A DNA stretch of 64,000 bases. Origin: Ceratopteris richardii (taxonomy: Eukaryota; Streptophyta; Polypodiopsida; Polypodiales; Pteridaceae). This document shows positions 34,989-46,753 of the stretch, piece after piece (the stretch's first letter is position 1; every line of letters begins with the position of its first letter). The stretch lies in contig CM035413.1 of assembly GCA_020310875.1 (NCBI GenBank), forward strand, positions 180,115,364 through 180,179,363, written 5' to 3'. The position numbers and the translations under genes were made by a program. Under the pieces are notes generated by a model. That model was not told the DNA's origin. It ran no database searches and saw nothing but the letters and a program-made list of their open reading frames with translations.

Positions 34989-35114
34989 ATGTACACTGTA
35001 TATATAATATTTAATACATGGACGAACCTTACGAACCTTACGTCGAGGGTAAGGTTCTTCTCTCGAACCGAATGCGTACCGAACCTTACGAACCTTACGA
35101 ACCTTACCACCTTG
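31390..35114 (+). mobile_element. hAT DNA transposon, apparently autonomous
   Basis: 3.7 kb element bounded by a perfect 8-bp duplication (TTGCCCAT). Ends are CAAGGTAG on the left and, reverse-complemented, CAAGGTGG on the right. Subterminal regions are rich in short GGTTCG, GGTACG and CGAACC repeats on both sides, the kind of motif hAT transposases bind. It contains one transposase gene. It inserted within a gag codon stretch of RLG-B: joining the flanks over one copy of the duplication restores the gag frame. An AT/GT microsatellite (34945-34990) lies near the right end. Confidence 0.9.
31897..34538 (+). CDS. hAT transposase, four exons
   Basis: Exons 31897-33350, 33437-33779, 33869-34033 and 34122-34538, all GT..AG with matching phases, giving 792 aa without a stop. 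Domains: BED-type zinc finger near residues 27-60 (CKYCTKSFSTTTTRLLRHV); DUF659-like block with SDGWSD and ITDNASNCKRM; the hAT core continuing through PCAAHCVDLLLEDI; C-terminal dimerisation region in exon 3 (SSACERNWSAYSLIHTK, RNRLTV..LE); then an acidic and arginine-rich tail ending in SSSEGMDDEELDD. The nuclear enzyme cuts at the element's terminal repeats. The first Met in frame is used; 31912 is an alternative. It shows no decay, unlike the surrounding elements. Confidence 0.88.
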
Positions 35115-35122
35115 TTGCCCAT
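35115..35122 (+). repeat. hAT target site duplication, right
   Basis: TTGCCCAT, identical to 31382-31389. Confidence 0.9.
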
Positions 35123-36912
35123 ACAACAAACAAGTAGTAAGACAGAACTACCCGCAAGCATATGCACAGCCAGGTAGGTATCAAGGTCAATATAATACTC
35201 AGCCTCATTACTATAGGCCTCCTCAGAACTATCTTTATCAGGCTCAACAGAGACCTCAACCTGTTTTAGCTCAGCAGCCTCAATAGGGCTTTAGTGCCTT
35301 CTTCGCCCTTGATCACAGAAAGTGACCCGAACTCAAACCGTTTTGACTCTACTCATGTAGATAGTCCACCCGCGTATTACATAGAGTCACCAGAACATGT
35401 GGAAACATATCAATACGATAGTCCACCATTGGAACCTAGTTGGGAGCCCGACTACGCTAAAGTGATGTACACAAATCCGAATCCACGGCCCCAATTAAGA
35501 CAACAAAGACCACAGGGCCCTAGAGGGCCATGCTTTAGGTGCCAAGGAGATCATTTCATAAAGGATTGTCCACATCCTCTGATAGCAGGACAGTCACAAT
35601 ACTAAAACATACAAGGCTTTTGTGCCGATTGTGGTAAAGAGCATATCATCAAAGATTGTCCTAAGAACCTTGCTAATGCTTCAAAGGTGACACCCATCAA
35701 CGTGATAGGTATTGTGCATAATTCAGATGGATCCAACCCTGCATACGTGCCTATCCAAGCTATAACGAGAGCACACGTGCTCTTACAGAGTCAACAGGTT
35801 AATCTTGAGAAAATAATCGGAACCAATGAAGTTGGAGAATCTAGCAGCAAAAAGACGAAATCTTGGAAAGATTCCTGAGAAAGAATTAAGAGAAAATGGA
35901 GTAAAAAGATAACTGAGTTGGAAGGAAGTTTAAAGGAATCGAGAGCCAAAATCCTAGAATTGACTTCTCAAGAATCCAATCATGAGAGCCTAGCTCAGAA
36001 ATCAGGATCAATTTTAGCAGAACCCATACCAGAAAACTTAGACATGATGTTTCATGCATATCAAGCTAGAATAAAAGAAGGATCCCAGATAGCTAAAATG
36101 AATAAGAACTACCCACGAACAGATTTGGAAATTGAGAGAACTAAACTTTGCATGAAGATGGTAGAACTAGCACAAACAATGTTCGAAGCCTCTCGTTATC
36201 TTAATTGGAATAACATGGCAAAACTCGAATTACATTTTCGAGGACTATTGGAGAGGTTAGAATACTTGATCGATAGCAAGGAGAAAAAGAATTGGCATAG
36301 GAACCCAAATGACTTTGAGACCCAAGAAAGAAATGCACCATCACTGTCTCAAGTACCAGATACAGAGGGTGAAGACAACCTGTCTTCCATACATAGGTAC
36401 TCACATGAATTTCTGAGAGAAATACAAGAAGAGAAGTGGAGAAAAGAAGAAGGAACCCATCCTCCTATTCAAGAAATAGATGACTTGCAAGAGCAATTTC
36501 CCCAAGACATTCCCTCTATCTACGATGATGTAGAGGAAGAGCAACTGAGTGAGCACACATGTTTTGAATCCAATTCTTTGCAAGAATTACCTCAGTTCAC
36601 AAGACCTTGGGAAGCCAAGTCTATTAGCATGAGAGCACCCACGATAATAGTGAGGAATGAAGAATCAGTAATCCCTAGGAACACGGAAGTAATAAAGAAC
36701 ACTAAGGGACAATGTCCCCTCACTCTAGAGGAATTGTTGAAGGTTAAACCAGAACTGTGGAAGCATGTAGCAAATCAATTCCATGAGCTTGCTACTACTT
36801 CCTCACAGATAGGATCACACAAGAAGGTACTAGAGATACCTGTAGAAAGAATCAGAGATGTAAGCGAAGGAGAGGAAGGTAAAACTTATCTTCCAATAAC
36901 CCATCAGGACTA
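35115..36912 (+). pseudogene. RLG-B gag, part 3, and linker
   Basis: Continuation of gag after the hAT. A Gln/Tyr/Pro-rich stretch, then CFRCQGDHFIKDCP (about 35530-35575) and CADCGKEHIIKDCP (about 35615-35665), two good CCHC zinc knuckles. Downstream (35918-36912) is a 331-residue charged, mostly helical stretch leading to the protease. Stops at 35286, 35603, 35876 and 36911 and a frameshift near 35290 interrupt it. The zinc knuckles would bind RNA during packaging. Confidence 0.7.
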
Positions 36913-38950
36913 GACCACCAAAGCCATATTAGATTCAGGAGCTGGAGTAGCCATCACTACCACCGCCTTATGGAAACGTTGGGGCAAGCCAACACTAAGA
37001 CCCGCCAGGATGAAGCTACAAATGGCTGACGAACATATAGAGAAACCATTAGGCTTACTAGAAGGCATATCTCTCACCATTCATGCGTACGAGATGATTT
37101 TAGGACGACCATTCATGCGTCAGTTACAAATTGTACAAGATTGGGGAACTAATTCTTTATACTTGCAACATTTAGGAGTGACTACTAAAGTCAATCTTAA
37201 AGACTATTCCCATCGAGATGTACCTCCAATACAATGGAATACCATCCATAAGACAACAGAAGAAACAGAATCAGTACACTCAGTGGAATCAGATCCCTCA
37301 TGGTTGCACGAGGATACTCATCTATGGATGTGTAAGGTAGCAAAACAAGAGGAAGAGACTTTAGGTTCAGAACAACATCCACGAACCCTTCAAGACCGAG
37401 CTTACGCACCTGTAGTATTTCCAGACGAAGAATTCGAGCCTCATGGTTGGGCAGAAATATTAACAATAATGGATGTAGCCATCAATGAAGAACAATGGAC
37501 ACCCTACTGTGACGAGGATGGCTATGACATTTCATTCTTCACAATAGAGCCAATCATGTGTGATTCAATTATAGAAGAATGTGAACCTAGCACTGATGCA
37601 TTTGAGGATGCAAGTGACTTCGATCTAGAGTCAATTATAATGGACCCTCCCTTTGCATCAGATGAAGAATATTTCTACGAAGTAGAAGCTCACCCTCAGA
37701 GACACGAAGAAATTTTGAATGATGTGAGGTTAACCACACAAGTGACTGCCAAAAGCGAAGGTAAGAAAAGAAAGAAGAAAGAAACCACATCAGAGGAAGA
37801 AGAATCTTTGTTTGAGGTTCCCGAGAACTTCAAGAAGTATGAAATAGAAGATAGAAGAATAATGGTACGAATGCCTAACAAAAAAACTGACATTAGAGAA
37901 GTATATGATAATCGAGAGAAAACGAAAAAAATCATAGTAACCATAGAAGGAGAAGAAGAAAAATGTACATACATTGGGCATGATTTGACGAATGAAGAAG
38001 AAGAGTTAGTTTCCCTATTGCGAGAATATAGAGATGTGTTCGCATGGAGTTACAAAGATTTGAAAGGAGTAGATCCGGATATATGTTCTCATAGAATCCC
38101 TATGACTCCAGACGCAAAACCTACGAAACAGAAACCATACACGTACAATGATAACTACGCCGTGAAGATTAAAGAAGAAATAGATCGTTTGATAGAAGCA
38201 GGATTCATTTACGAAATTGAGCAAACCGAATGGGTATCCCCCATTGTGGTTGTGCCCAAGCAAAATGGAAAATTGCATGTGTGTATTAACCTTAAAAAAG
38301 TTAATGACGCCACGATTAGAGATAGTTATCCCCTTCCTATCACGGAACACTTATTGGAAAGAGTTGCAGGCAAGGAAGTTTACAACTTTCTTGATGGCTT
38401 CTTAAGTTATACTCAAGTAGCCATTGCTCCAGAAGATCAACACAAGACGGCTTTTGCCACAGAATGGGGCATATTTGCATTTCGCGTGATGCCATTTGGG
38501 CTCACAAATGCACCCGCTACTTTCCAGCGACTCATGTGTCACGTTTTTAAGGAATTCTTACGCAAGAATTTGGAAGTTTATGTCGACATATGTGCACATT
38601 CGAATATGAGGAAGACTCATATCCCAGAACTAAGGCAAGTATTTGCCAAATGTCGAGAATATCAAGTTTGTCTGAACCCAGAAAAGTGTGTTTTCATGGT
38701 TAGACAAGGCAAAATTCTAGGACACATTGTGTCAAAGAACGGAATCTCCACTGATGAAGAAAAGTTGAAAGTAATTGCCGACTTATCTAGACCAAACAAC
38801 GTAAAAGAGGTACAGACATTTATGGGTCATTGCGGTTATTACAGACGATTCATACACATGTATGCAATCATAGCCAAGCCTCTGTGCTCTATTCTAACAA
38901 AGTTTGAATGGACAGATGAGTGTGAAAATTCATTCAATGAACTTAAATGA
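36913..38950 (+). pseudogene. RLG-B protease and reverse transcriptase
   Basis: Starts with aspartic protease ILDSGAGVAITTTALW and ends of the protease fold ILGRPFMRQL, with about 25 residues apparently missing between, compared with RLG-A. A long acidic linker follows. RT: FAWSYKDLKGVDPDI, WVSPIVVVPKQNGKLHVCIN, FAFRVMPFGLTNAPATFQ, then YVDICAHS at 38579. Here the second catalytic Asp of the YxDD box is gone. RT thumb: GHIVSKNGI, FMGHCGYYRRFI. The ORF is open for 646 residues, but the active site is broken. It ends at a stop (38948-38950) at the RNase H border. Confidence 0.85.
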
Positions 38951-39604
38951 TGTTTGTGCTCATCACCTATATTGACAACCGCGGATTGGAGCAACCCATT
39001 CCATGTACATGTGGATGCATCCAATTATGCCATAGGTTGTGTGTTAGCAAAACCCACGAATGAAGGTTATGTAGATCTCCTCATAGCTTATGCGAGCATA
39101 CAGTTGAATGCAACAGAAAGAAATTACACCACTACGAAACGAGAAGGATTAGGAATGATCTATGCAGTAAAGAAATTCAGACATTATTTGTTGGCAAACA
39201 AGTTCAAATTCTTTACAGATCATCAAGCGTTATTGTACTTAGTCAGTAAGCCTTGTAACACAAGATGATTGATATGTTGGTTTCTATTACTCATGGAGTA
39301 TGACTTTGAAGTAGTAGTCAAGAAGGGAAGGACACACCTCAGAGCTGACCACCTTTCAAGATTAACCATAGGAGAAGCTCCTCAAGGAATAGCGGATGAA
39401 TTATCAGATGCATGTTTGTTTGACCTTGAGATAGTACCGGATTGGGCTAAGCCTATTGTCCCTATTCTCACTTATGGACCCAAGAATCCTAGGATAAGGA
39501 TCAAAGAAGGAGAGATTACCAAGTCTCAGAGATATCAAATCATAACAGGAAGTATATATAAACAAGATAGTCAAAAGATTATGGCTTGTTGTGTAGATGA
39601 ATAA
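38951..39604 (+). pseudogene. RLG-B RNase H
   Basis: RNase H of the Gypsy type: HVDASNYAIGCVLA, ERNYTTTKREGLGMIYAVKK, FFTDHQALLYLV and, after a stop at 39266-39268, the tether LRADHLSRLTIGEAP. The acidic catalytic residues are visible. It continues into the first of two integrase zinc-finger modules. Confidence 0.8.
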
Positions 39605-40860
39605 GAAGATGCGAATTGGTTGCAATTATAACACGTCGGTGCATTAGGGCAACATCATTCAAAACATCATACATTGTAGACTCTGCAAAGACTAGGAGTA
39701 TATTGGCCTTGGAAGCAGATGTCTACAAGTTGTGTAAAGAATGCCCTGTTTGTTGTGAAAGACCACCACTAGAACATGCTACATTATATCATGTGTCTCT
39801 CACATCCAAATGGAGTGAACCTTTAGTGACATACTTGAGGACAAACACATTCCCTCAAGGAATGAACGAAGTCTAGAGCAAGAAGCTCAAGACTATTCCC
39901 TTATTGACGACAATCTATACAAACGAGGACGAGACAGATACCTAAGACAGTGTGTTCATGAAAGTGATTATTTGAGCGTACTAGAGATTGCACACCAAGG
40001 TGTTGTAGGAGGTCATTTTGGCCTCGATAGGATAATCAAAGCCATTCTCTTTGCAGGATTTTGGTGGCCCACTCTTCACATGGATGCACATACCTATGTT
40101 AAGAGATGTGATGTGTGCTAGAGAACTCAATTTCCTACTCGCAGAGATGAAATGCCATTGAAACCCATGATGGGAGGACGTGCATTTTCTAAGTGGGGTA
40201 TAGACTTCGTAGGACCCATTAACCCCCCTACAAAAGGTATACATGCATAATACATCATAGTTGCCACGTATTATCTTACCAAATGGGTAGAGGCCAAGGC
40301 CACAAAAAAGAATGATGCACACATGACTGCAAAATTCTTATTTGAAAATGTCTTTACAAGATATGGACTCCCTATAGAGTTAGTGAGCGATCAAGGAACT
40401 CACTTTCTAAACCAAGTCATTGAATATTTGTTACAGGATTTTATGGTGATTCACAAGAAATCCGTACCATATCATTCTCAGGCCAATGTTCAAGCAGAAA
40501 GTACTAACAAGATCCTTTGTAATGTACTGACAAAACTCGTGAACAATAAACGTTCAGATTGGGACAAACAGCTACATCACGCTGTTTGGGCATATCGAGT
40601 GGCCTACAAGACCGTACTCGATGCAACTCCCTTTCAGATGGTTTTTGGTCAGTATGTTGTGCTTTCTTTGGACTTCTTGATACCGATCCTTAAGGTTGCA
40701 CAAGAACATCAGTGGACCGGCCATGAATTATCATCAAGCATAATGGACTTGGAACGATTAGGAGAAACCAGACTAAAAGCAGCAACAAGAATATATGCAG
40801 CGAAGAAGCGATAGAAAGCCTATTTTGATGCACATGTGAAAGATACAGAAAACTCCGATA
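39425..40860 (+). pseudogene. RLG-B integrase with doubled zinc-finger module
   Basis: Two successive N-terminal integrase modules appear. The first (about 39440-39770) has an IYKQDSQKI stretch, an HH pair and CKECPVC. The second (about 39800-40125) has LYKRGRDRYLRQCV, HQGVVGGHFGLDRI and CDVC. Then one DDE core: WGIDFVGP, VSDQGTHFLNQ, AESTNKILCNVL, WAYRVAYKT. It is broken by stops (39602, 40121, 40248 region) and frame changes. Strand transfer by integrase needs only one zinc finger; the doubled module is unusual for the family. Confidence 0.7.
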
Positions 40861-41574
40861 GTTTTCATAAATGCAGACAGTGCTAAGAAGTTAGGACAGC
40901 AACAGAGTTAGCATTCGACATCTCCTCGACCTTCTTCTATAAATACGAACAATCGACAGATTTGGATTGCCAAGAAGTACCTTACGAATCGACCCACACC
41001 CACACAGATTTGGGTACCTAAACAGTGTATCATACCTCAATCCTCAAGCCATGTAATATACAACCCTCAATAATCTTTTCATCCCTCAATGCCACCACAT
41101 CCAATATCACCTTTTGTCCCTCAGCAGAAACATACCACTCGCTCATAAACTCTTAGGAGTTGGATACCGAAATGTATCCAGACGTCTTCTTCGAACCCGT
41201 TGTCTAACAATTCTCCCATCCCGACTAAACCATATCCTTGTAATAACTCATTCACAATCGAACTTTGTATGAATCCACACACCATAACCCAACATCACTT
41301 GTAATAACAATCTCATCAAGCAATGTATGCATTATCTGAAGCATGTAGGTGTCTAGAGACCTGCATTAGTTTTGCACAAATCATTCCATAAACCACCTCA
41401 CAACACTCGGCTACACGGGTTACACATCGGTTTTGGAAAGGGATTGGGGTCTCATTTTAATGGGATCATGATTAATTTCCATACTAATGTGCCAATCTTT
41501 TGTAGCGGATCTACACACTCGCATCACTCATCATGTAGACCGAAGGACCATGTGAAGCTGGCCCTAGTGTACCT
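40861..41574 (+). other. Spacer between RLG-B pol and ORF3
   Basis: Integrase C-terminal relic and non-coding sequence rich in C and A. No ORF of note. ORF3 begins on the same strand at 41575 or slightly upstream. Confidence 0.35.
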
Positions 41575-44500
41575 GTGGTAAATTTTGCTGACTTACTGGC
41601 TGAATCATATCCTACTGAACAACCGCCAGAATTTCAAGGATTCCCAGGACCTATCCCAATCAATGACCCTCCTAGGGGATATACCGAAAAAGTTCATCGT
41701 AATTCACATTGGTTTCAAGGTTTAGTAGGACCTTTGGCAAATGCGGATTTAAATTTTGATGCCAATTTGACCTTTGATAGCAGTAAGTGGGGAAAGTATC
41801 AGTTATTCTCCAGAGAATTTGAAGCACTCCAGAATACAGAAGACTTAAAGCATGTTTGGGTGAGAGCAGGCTTCATTGAATACTTCAGTGGTCCATTGCC
41901 TAAACCAAATTTCTACAGATTCTACTCCTTGGTAACCACATTGACAACTTCTGAGAGCAAGGATTTGCCAAGCACATTCATTTTGCCGTCCTTAGTAAAT
42001 GACCCATTGTTTAAGAAGTTTTATCTTTCTAAAGATTTGATTAAAGTTGCAATCAAGATACATGGAACTCACACGCCGACAGAGCGAGAAAGGCTAATTC
42101 CAGAGCCTATGAAACGTGGTGATGTTACTAAATGGGAAGACATCTCGGCAATCACACCTGAGCTATCTAAGCCACTAAGAATCTGTATGCAACATTTCGC
42201 ATTTCCAGCGCAGGATCGATTCACCATGCCCCACAAACACATTTGGTTTGGACTGTATTTAGCTTGTATTGGACCCCAAACAGTTGATTGCAAGTTGGAT
42301 TATTGATCAGTTGTATCTAGCGCAGCACAGATGGGAAAGGAAAAAAATCATCCATGGATGTTGCGCCCTCACGAGAATTGTGTATATGTGTTTGGCATAT
42401 GACTTGCCAATAGAGCGTGCGATGACAAGTGAAGAATTGAAGGCATTCAAAGGGGCTGCCAAGAAAGCTAGAAAGTCTAGCAAGGGACGCGCAGGCAAGC
42501 GCATGCGAGGATCCATCCCATGCCTACAAGTTCTAGAGTCCCCGTTTCCTCAACCATCTCTAGAACAGTCACCTACGGAACCCCTTATAGTGATACAACC
42601 CATTCGCATACGCATGTCACGACGTATCATCACAGAAGGCACCACCAGTGCAGTTACCTCTCAGGCAACTTCAGTTCAGGAACCTACCACCACATCAACA
42701 GAAATTCCCAACACCATTGGTGCCGAAGTGTTTTCTTTCCCCATACCCAATATGGAAGCTGAACCAATGAATACCACGTTCAATTTTGAAATGCTGGATG
42801 CTTTTTCAAATGAATTTGAGTTTTCTGAAGGCCAGTTTTTCTCTCAAGAATATGAACGACCAAGATACCCTACCACTCCGCCTGATCAATAGCAAGGACA
42901 AGTAGTATCTAGCTCAGAAGAAGAGAGGACAGAAAAAGCTGATGATGACGGAGATGATGAAGCTAGTCACGGAAGCCAGGAATCTCAAGAGAATGTGCAG
43001 ACGAATGAACAAGAACAGCACACTGATACCCAGGGTGACACAAGTACGCACGAAGATGAAACATTTGAAGTGGCAGCCTACACCTTGGCAATCAAGAAAT
43101 TATATCGCACCATGGAAGCTGTTTGGGCACGTAAAAAGTTATCCGAAGAAGAAAGCCAAACACTTGTAGAACAGGAACTTGCTACAGGAGGCTTTGAAGA
43201 AGCCTACATTCAAGGTTTCAGAGAACTACTGAAGTAAGTCGGCACTAATGAAGCATTACACTATTTGGAGAGGAAGCCACTACCACAATTTGACCCACGA
43301 CGTGTACGTTTGTTATCAAAACCAGGTCCATATATTCGTGTACCAACAGATGGCCAGTCATCACAACAAGCCCAAGAAGCTTGCCTCATCCCTGAAGTAT
43401 CTCTAGCAGAAGAAACAATTGTCATCAACTCCGCACCTCACACCTCTACTGTATAGACCACCAGGTACCCACCACCCCAACCGCTCCTCTTTCACCTCCC
43501 ATTCCTCCAGTCTCTCCTATACATCCTACCTCTCCTAGACCATCCACATCGTTTGACAGTGCAGTAGCAGAAGCCTTTGTTGCTTCAATTCCTCTCACCC
43601 TTCCTGCACCTACACAACCTAGCTTACCTCCTCGAACATCCACCTTTCTATCCAGTCCATTTCTCCATTCATCCTTCCCTTCCTTCCCCACACCTCCAAG
43701 ACCCCTATTCCCATTTCCACCTCCATTGACCTTTTCCCCTGTCTCACCTCCCCGACCCACTGTATTCCCTCTTTCTCCTTTCCAGCAAGTAGTCCACGAG
43801 ACCCCATCTGTAAATTACTCGGCAACCTTTGTAAATCGTGTATTTACACCCACTCACGCACCCACTGTCACTCCACTATTCACAGTCACTGCACTCGACA
43901 CCACGTCCAATGACATGGACATATCATCACCCACCGCACCACCACTCACCTCATCTATTGCACCATCACATTTAGGCACAACACATTTTTCCACAGTCAC
44001 CACTCCATCCACATTCCCATCCCTATTTCCCCTTCCCCTTGCATCAACACCCACACCCACAACATCTGCATTCACTACACCATTAATTTTATCACCCACT
44101 ATCGACACCGCATTTCGTCAGATGTTCGCATGCATGAATCAAGTGAGAGATGAGTTTGCATCTCTTGGGACTAGTTACCAGACGCTACAACAGACAACGA
44201 ACGATTTACAGTCGTAGCTAAATTCATTATCAATAGAGAATGCATCACTTAACACCCGCTACCAAGAGCTACGTCAGGCCAACCACAAACTCGAACTCGA
44301 AAGTGAACAGAAGACAAAAGAGGCCGTTACAGACATTGATAACTTGTTAAGGGGTCAAAATATTCGCAATGCAATGCATACGAGAAACATGGGATTGCTC
44401 AGACGCCACTTGGCAACAGCTAAAGAAGAGAATCAACGTCTACAAGAACAAAACAGAGAAAACTTGGAAGCTGCTTTAGATCAATCATACGAAACCCTTG

Positions 44501-45160
44501 AGTCCATGTCATTTCAAAGTTGTCCCCTCTCAATCTATGAAGATGTTATTGGGAGATCATGTCAGATTATTAGAGGAGTATGACAGTATGAATGAGGAAT
44601 ACCAGAAGCTCAAAGAGGAACACAAGATATTGCAATTACGAGCACCTATACAACAAGCATCAACCGCTCCTGCGGCACCACCTACTGAAATCATCGAGGA
44701 ACTCAACGCTCTAAGGGCCTAGGTAATAACTCTCCAAACACAACTAGCAACATATGAAGCACCCCCAAGCCAGATTCGCCACCAGAACTACCAGCAGATG
44801 AAGAAACAATGACTATTCTAGTGGAGGACACTTTTGAAGAAGCATATAAACCCCAACCCATCCCAGGTGGACGAGTCACGGTCGAGGGCCAGACCACATT
44901 CGAACTCCCTACTTCCGTATGCATGAAGACTGTAGAAGAGCTTGGCCGAACCCACTTAGCACGTGTGGAAGCTTAGTTACACGCAATGGCTTGGATAGAG
45001 GAACGAATATTACAATCACCTTACTTTGCTCACTTGGCCCCTCGCAAGTATATATCTGGGCATGAGCTACAATACAAACCATATTATGTTAATGGCAGAA
45101 TATCAGTTGGCTATTGAAAAAGAAACAGGCAAGAAACCCTCCCACGCAACTCAGTTTGAG
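41575..45160 (+). pseudogene. RLG-B ORF3, large multi-domain protein
   Basis: Extra sense gene downstream of pol, about 1,190 codons, function unknown. (1) N-terminal globular region 41575-42470 (SKWGKYQLFSREFEAL, HVWVRAGFIEYFSGPLPKP, WIIDQLYLAQHRWERKKI) with a one-base shift in a CCCC run near 42282. (2) Lys/Arg-rich patch near 42450-42515. (3) Ser/Thr/Pro-rich disordered stretch 42520-44100. (4) Coiled coil 44110-44720 (MGLLRRHLATAKEENQRL). (5) C-terminal domain start 44809-45160 (TILVEDTFEEAY, EELGRTHLARVEA), cut off at 45160. Stops and shifts show it is dead. The other copy of (5) is at 50876-51910. No membrane segment is evident. Confidence 0.65.
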
Positions 45161-45380
45161 CCTGGTTACATAATAGTTCAAGGACTAATTGCATATTTGA
45201 GGAGCGTGAAAATAGTCATGAATCACCATACATGAGTAGAGATGTATCAAGATACATAGTTGTCTGTTGCTCTAGCACAATGGTGAGAACCACGTTAAGA
45301 AGCTCCACCTCCTTAATGTCAATCCGCGGAAGAGATAAGAGTGATATGAAGATCATGAATGTGAAATGAAGTGACATTAG
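45161..45380 (+). repeat. SET-gene 3' fragment, copy 3
   Basis: About 217 bp nearly identical to 49396-49612 (starting GGTTACATAATAGTTCAAGG, ending GTGACATTAG). In the plus copy this is the end of the SET-like region. Here it is fused to the broken end of RLG-B ORF3. Confidence 0.7.
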
Positions 45381-46330
45381 GGGAAAAAATGAACCCTGCA
45401 TGGGACTTTTAGATTAAGGAGTGATTAAGGATGGACCAATGAGAGGAGGGTGGTGGCCATAGTCTAGTCTGTCAATTTACTAGACTATGCCTAGGCTTCC
45501 CTTGGTTTGTGATAGTCAAAGGCTCTAAAACCACTATGAATCTGTGGGTTTGTTGAGAAGAGTGGTTTGAGATTTCAAATATTTGAATCGTGGCCATTGG
45601 ATGGTCCAAAAGATCCAATGGATGGTGTGATTTGCAAAAGTCAAGGCTACTTGCAAGGTAGACCATTCGATCATTCAACAAACATGTGGCTCTGATGTAA
45701 TTCACAAAAGGAATTCCGCGAGCAACTGACGGTCGTTCGATTAAGCCACAATCTAAGGGCTACGGATCACCTCAGGTCACCCCAAGTGCCTTTTCACATA
45801 AGCTTTTGGATGTACTTTGCATCTGACGGTTGTGAATAAGAGCTCAATGTGGATCAGCTTGAAAACCAGACGTCCATGCGATCTTGGGCACATCTAACGA
45901 TTGTTAATAAAAGGAGAATCGTGCTCAGCTTGAAATCCGGACGGGCGTTGGATCTTGCAGCCATCGGACGGCTACGAAGAACTCAACCTTTTCATATCAG
46001 CATGAAATATGGTAGACCATTAGATCTTGCACAATAAACGGCTACGATAGACTGTGCATTCGATGTTCTCTCTCTACTGTGGTATTCTAAGTACCCATGC
46101 AATCATTATGGTCCCCCATCTCTTTTAATCGTGATTGCTCAAAAGAACGAATCCAATGGTTGGAATTACATTCGATCCATGATCCAGTTGAAGATTTTTT
46201 TCTGCTATATTTTAATAGAAAAAACCATTAGTGGTATTTTGTGTCCCCTTAACCCTTGACAATCTTAATTTTAATCCCTAAAAATTAAGGATCCTTACAA
46301 GGCCCATGCAAGGCTCACTTTTTCCCCTAA
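45376..46330. mobile_element. Possible small inverted-repeat element
   Basis: The left end TTAGGGGAAAAAATGAACC and the right end (reverse complement TTAGGGGAAAAAGTGAGCC) are inverted repeats of about 30 bp, each followed by TGCATGGG. Inside are short degenerate repeats around CGGACGGCTACGA and AATAAACGGCTACGATAGA. No ORF, and no clean target duplication, so a non-autonomous DNA transposon is only a suggestion. Confidence 0.35.
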
Positions 46331-46753
46331 TGAGAGTGATGGTGATAAGCATCGAGATGCACACACACACAATGAAGAGACAAGCAAGACACAATGGAAG
46401 GTAGGAAAATAGACCCTATTACTCAAGAACACTCTTACAAGCTCAAGCTTACTCTAGCTCATCCAATTCTACACTAGCTAACCTCAAAAATGTGCTCTCT
46501 AGCTCTTTTTATAGATTCTAGACTAGTTTTGACCGGTTTCACATCTAGTGACTGGCATAGTTAAAAAATAGGTTCTAGGTACTATTTGAAAGGGTAAACA
46601 AGGTCTAAAAATAACCAAAATTGGTAGGCTTGTTCTACCTAAGCTCCTCAAGCTCGAAGACTCCTCGGCTTGCACAAAATGGAGCTACAAATTACAAAAG
46701 GGGTTTTTCTATGTTACATATAGTACAAAAGTGATAAAAATCACTGTTGAGAG
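45891..46753. repeat. Direct repeat A1
   Basis: About 863 bp, repeated in the same orientation at 49752-50615 with few differences. Starts ACATCTAACGA and ends TGTTGAGAG in both. On the minus strand it has a TATA-like CTATAAAAAGAGC (near 46505-46520). It looks LTR-like, but lacks TG..CA ends, and no PBS or PPT adjoins. Confidence 0.75.
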
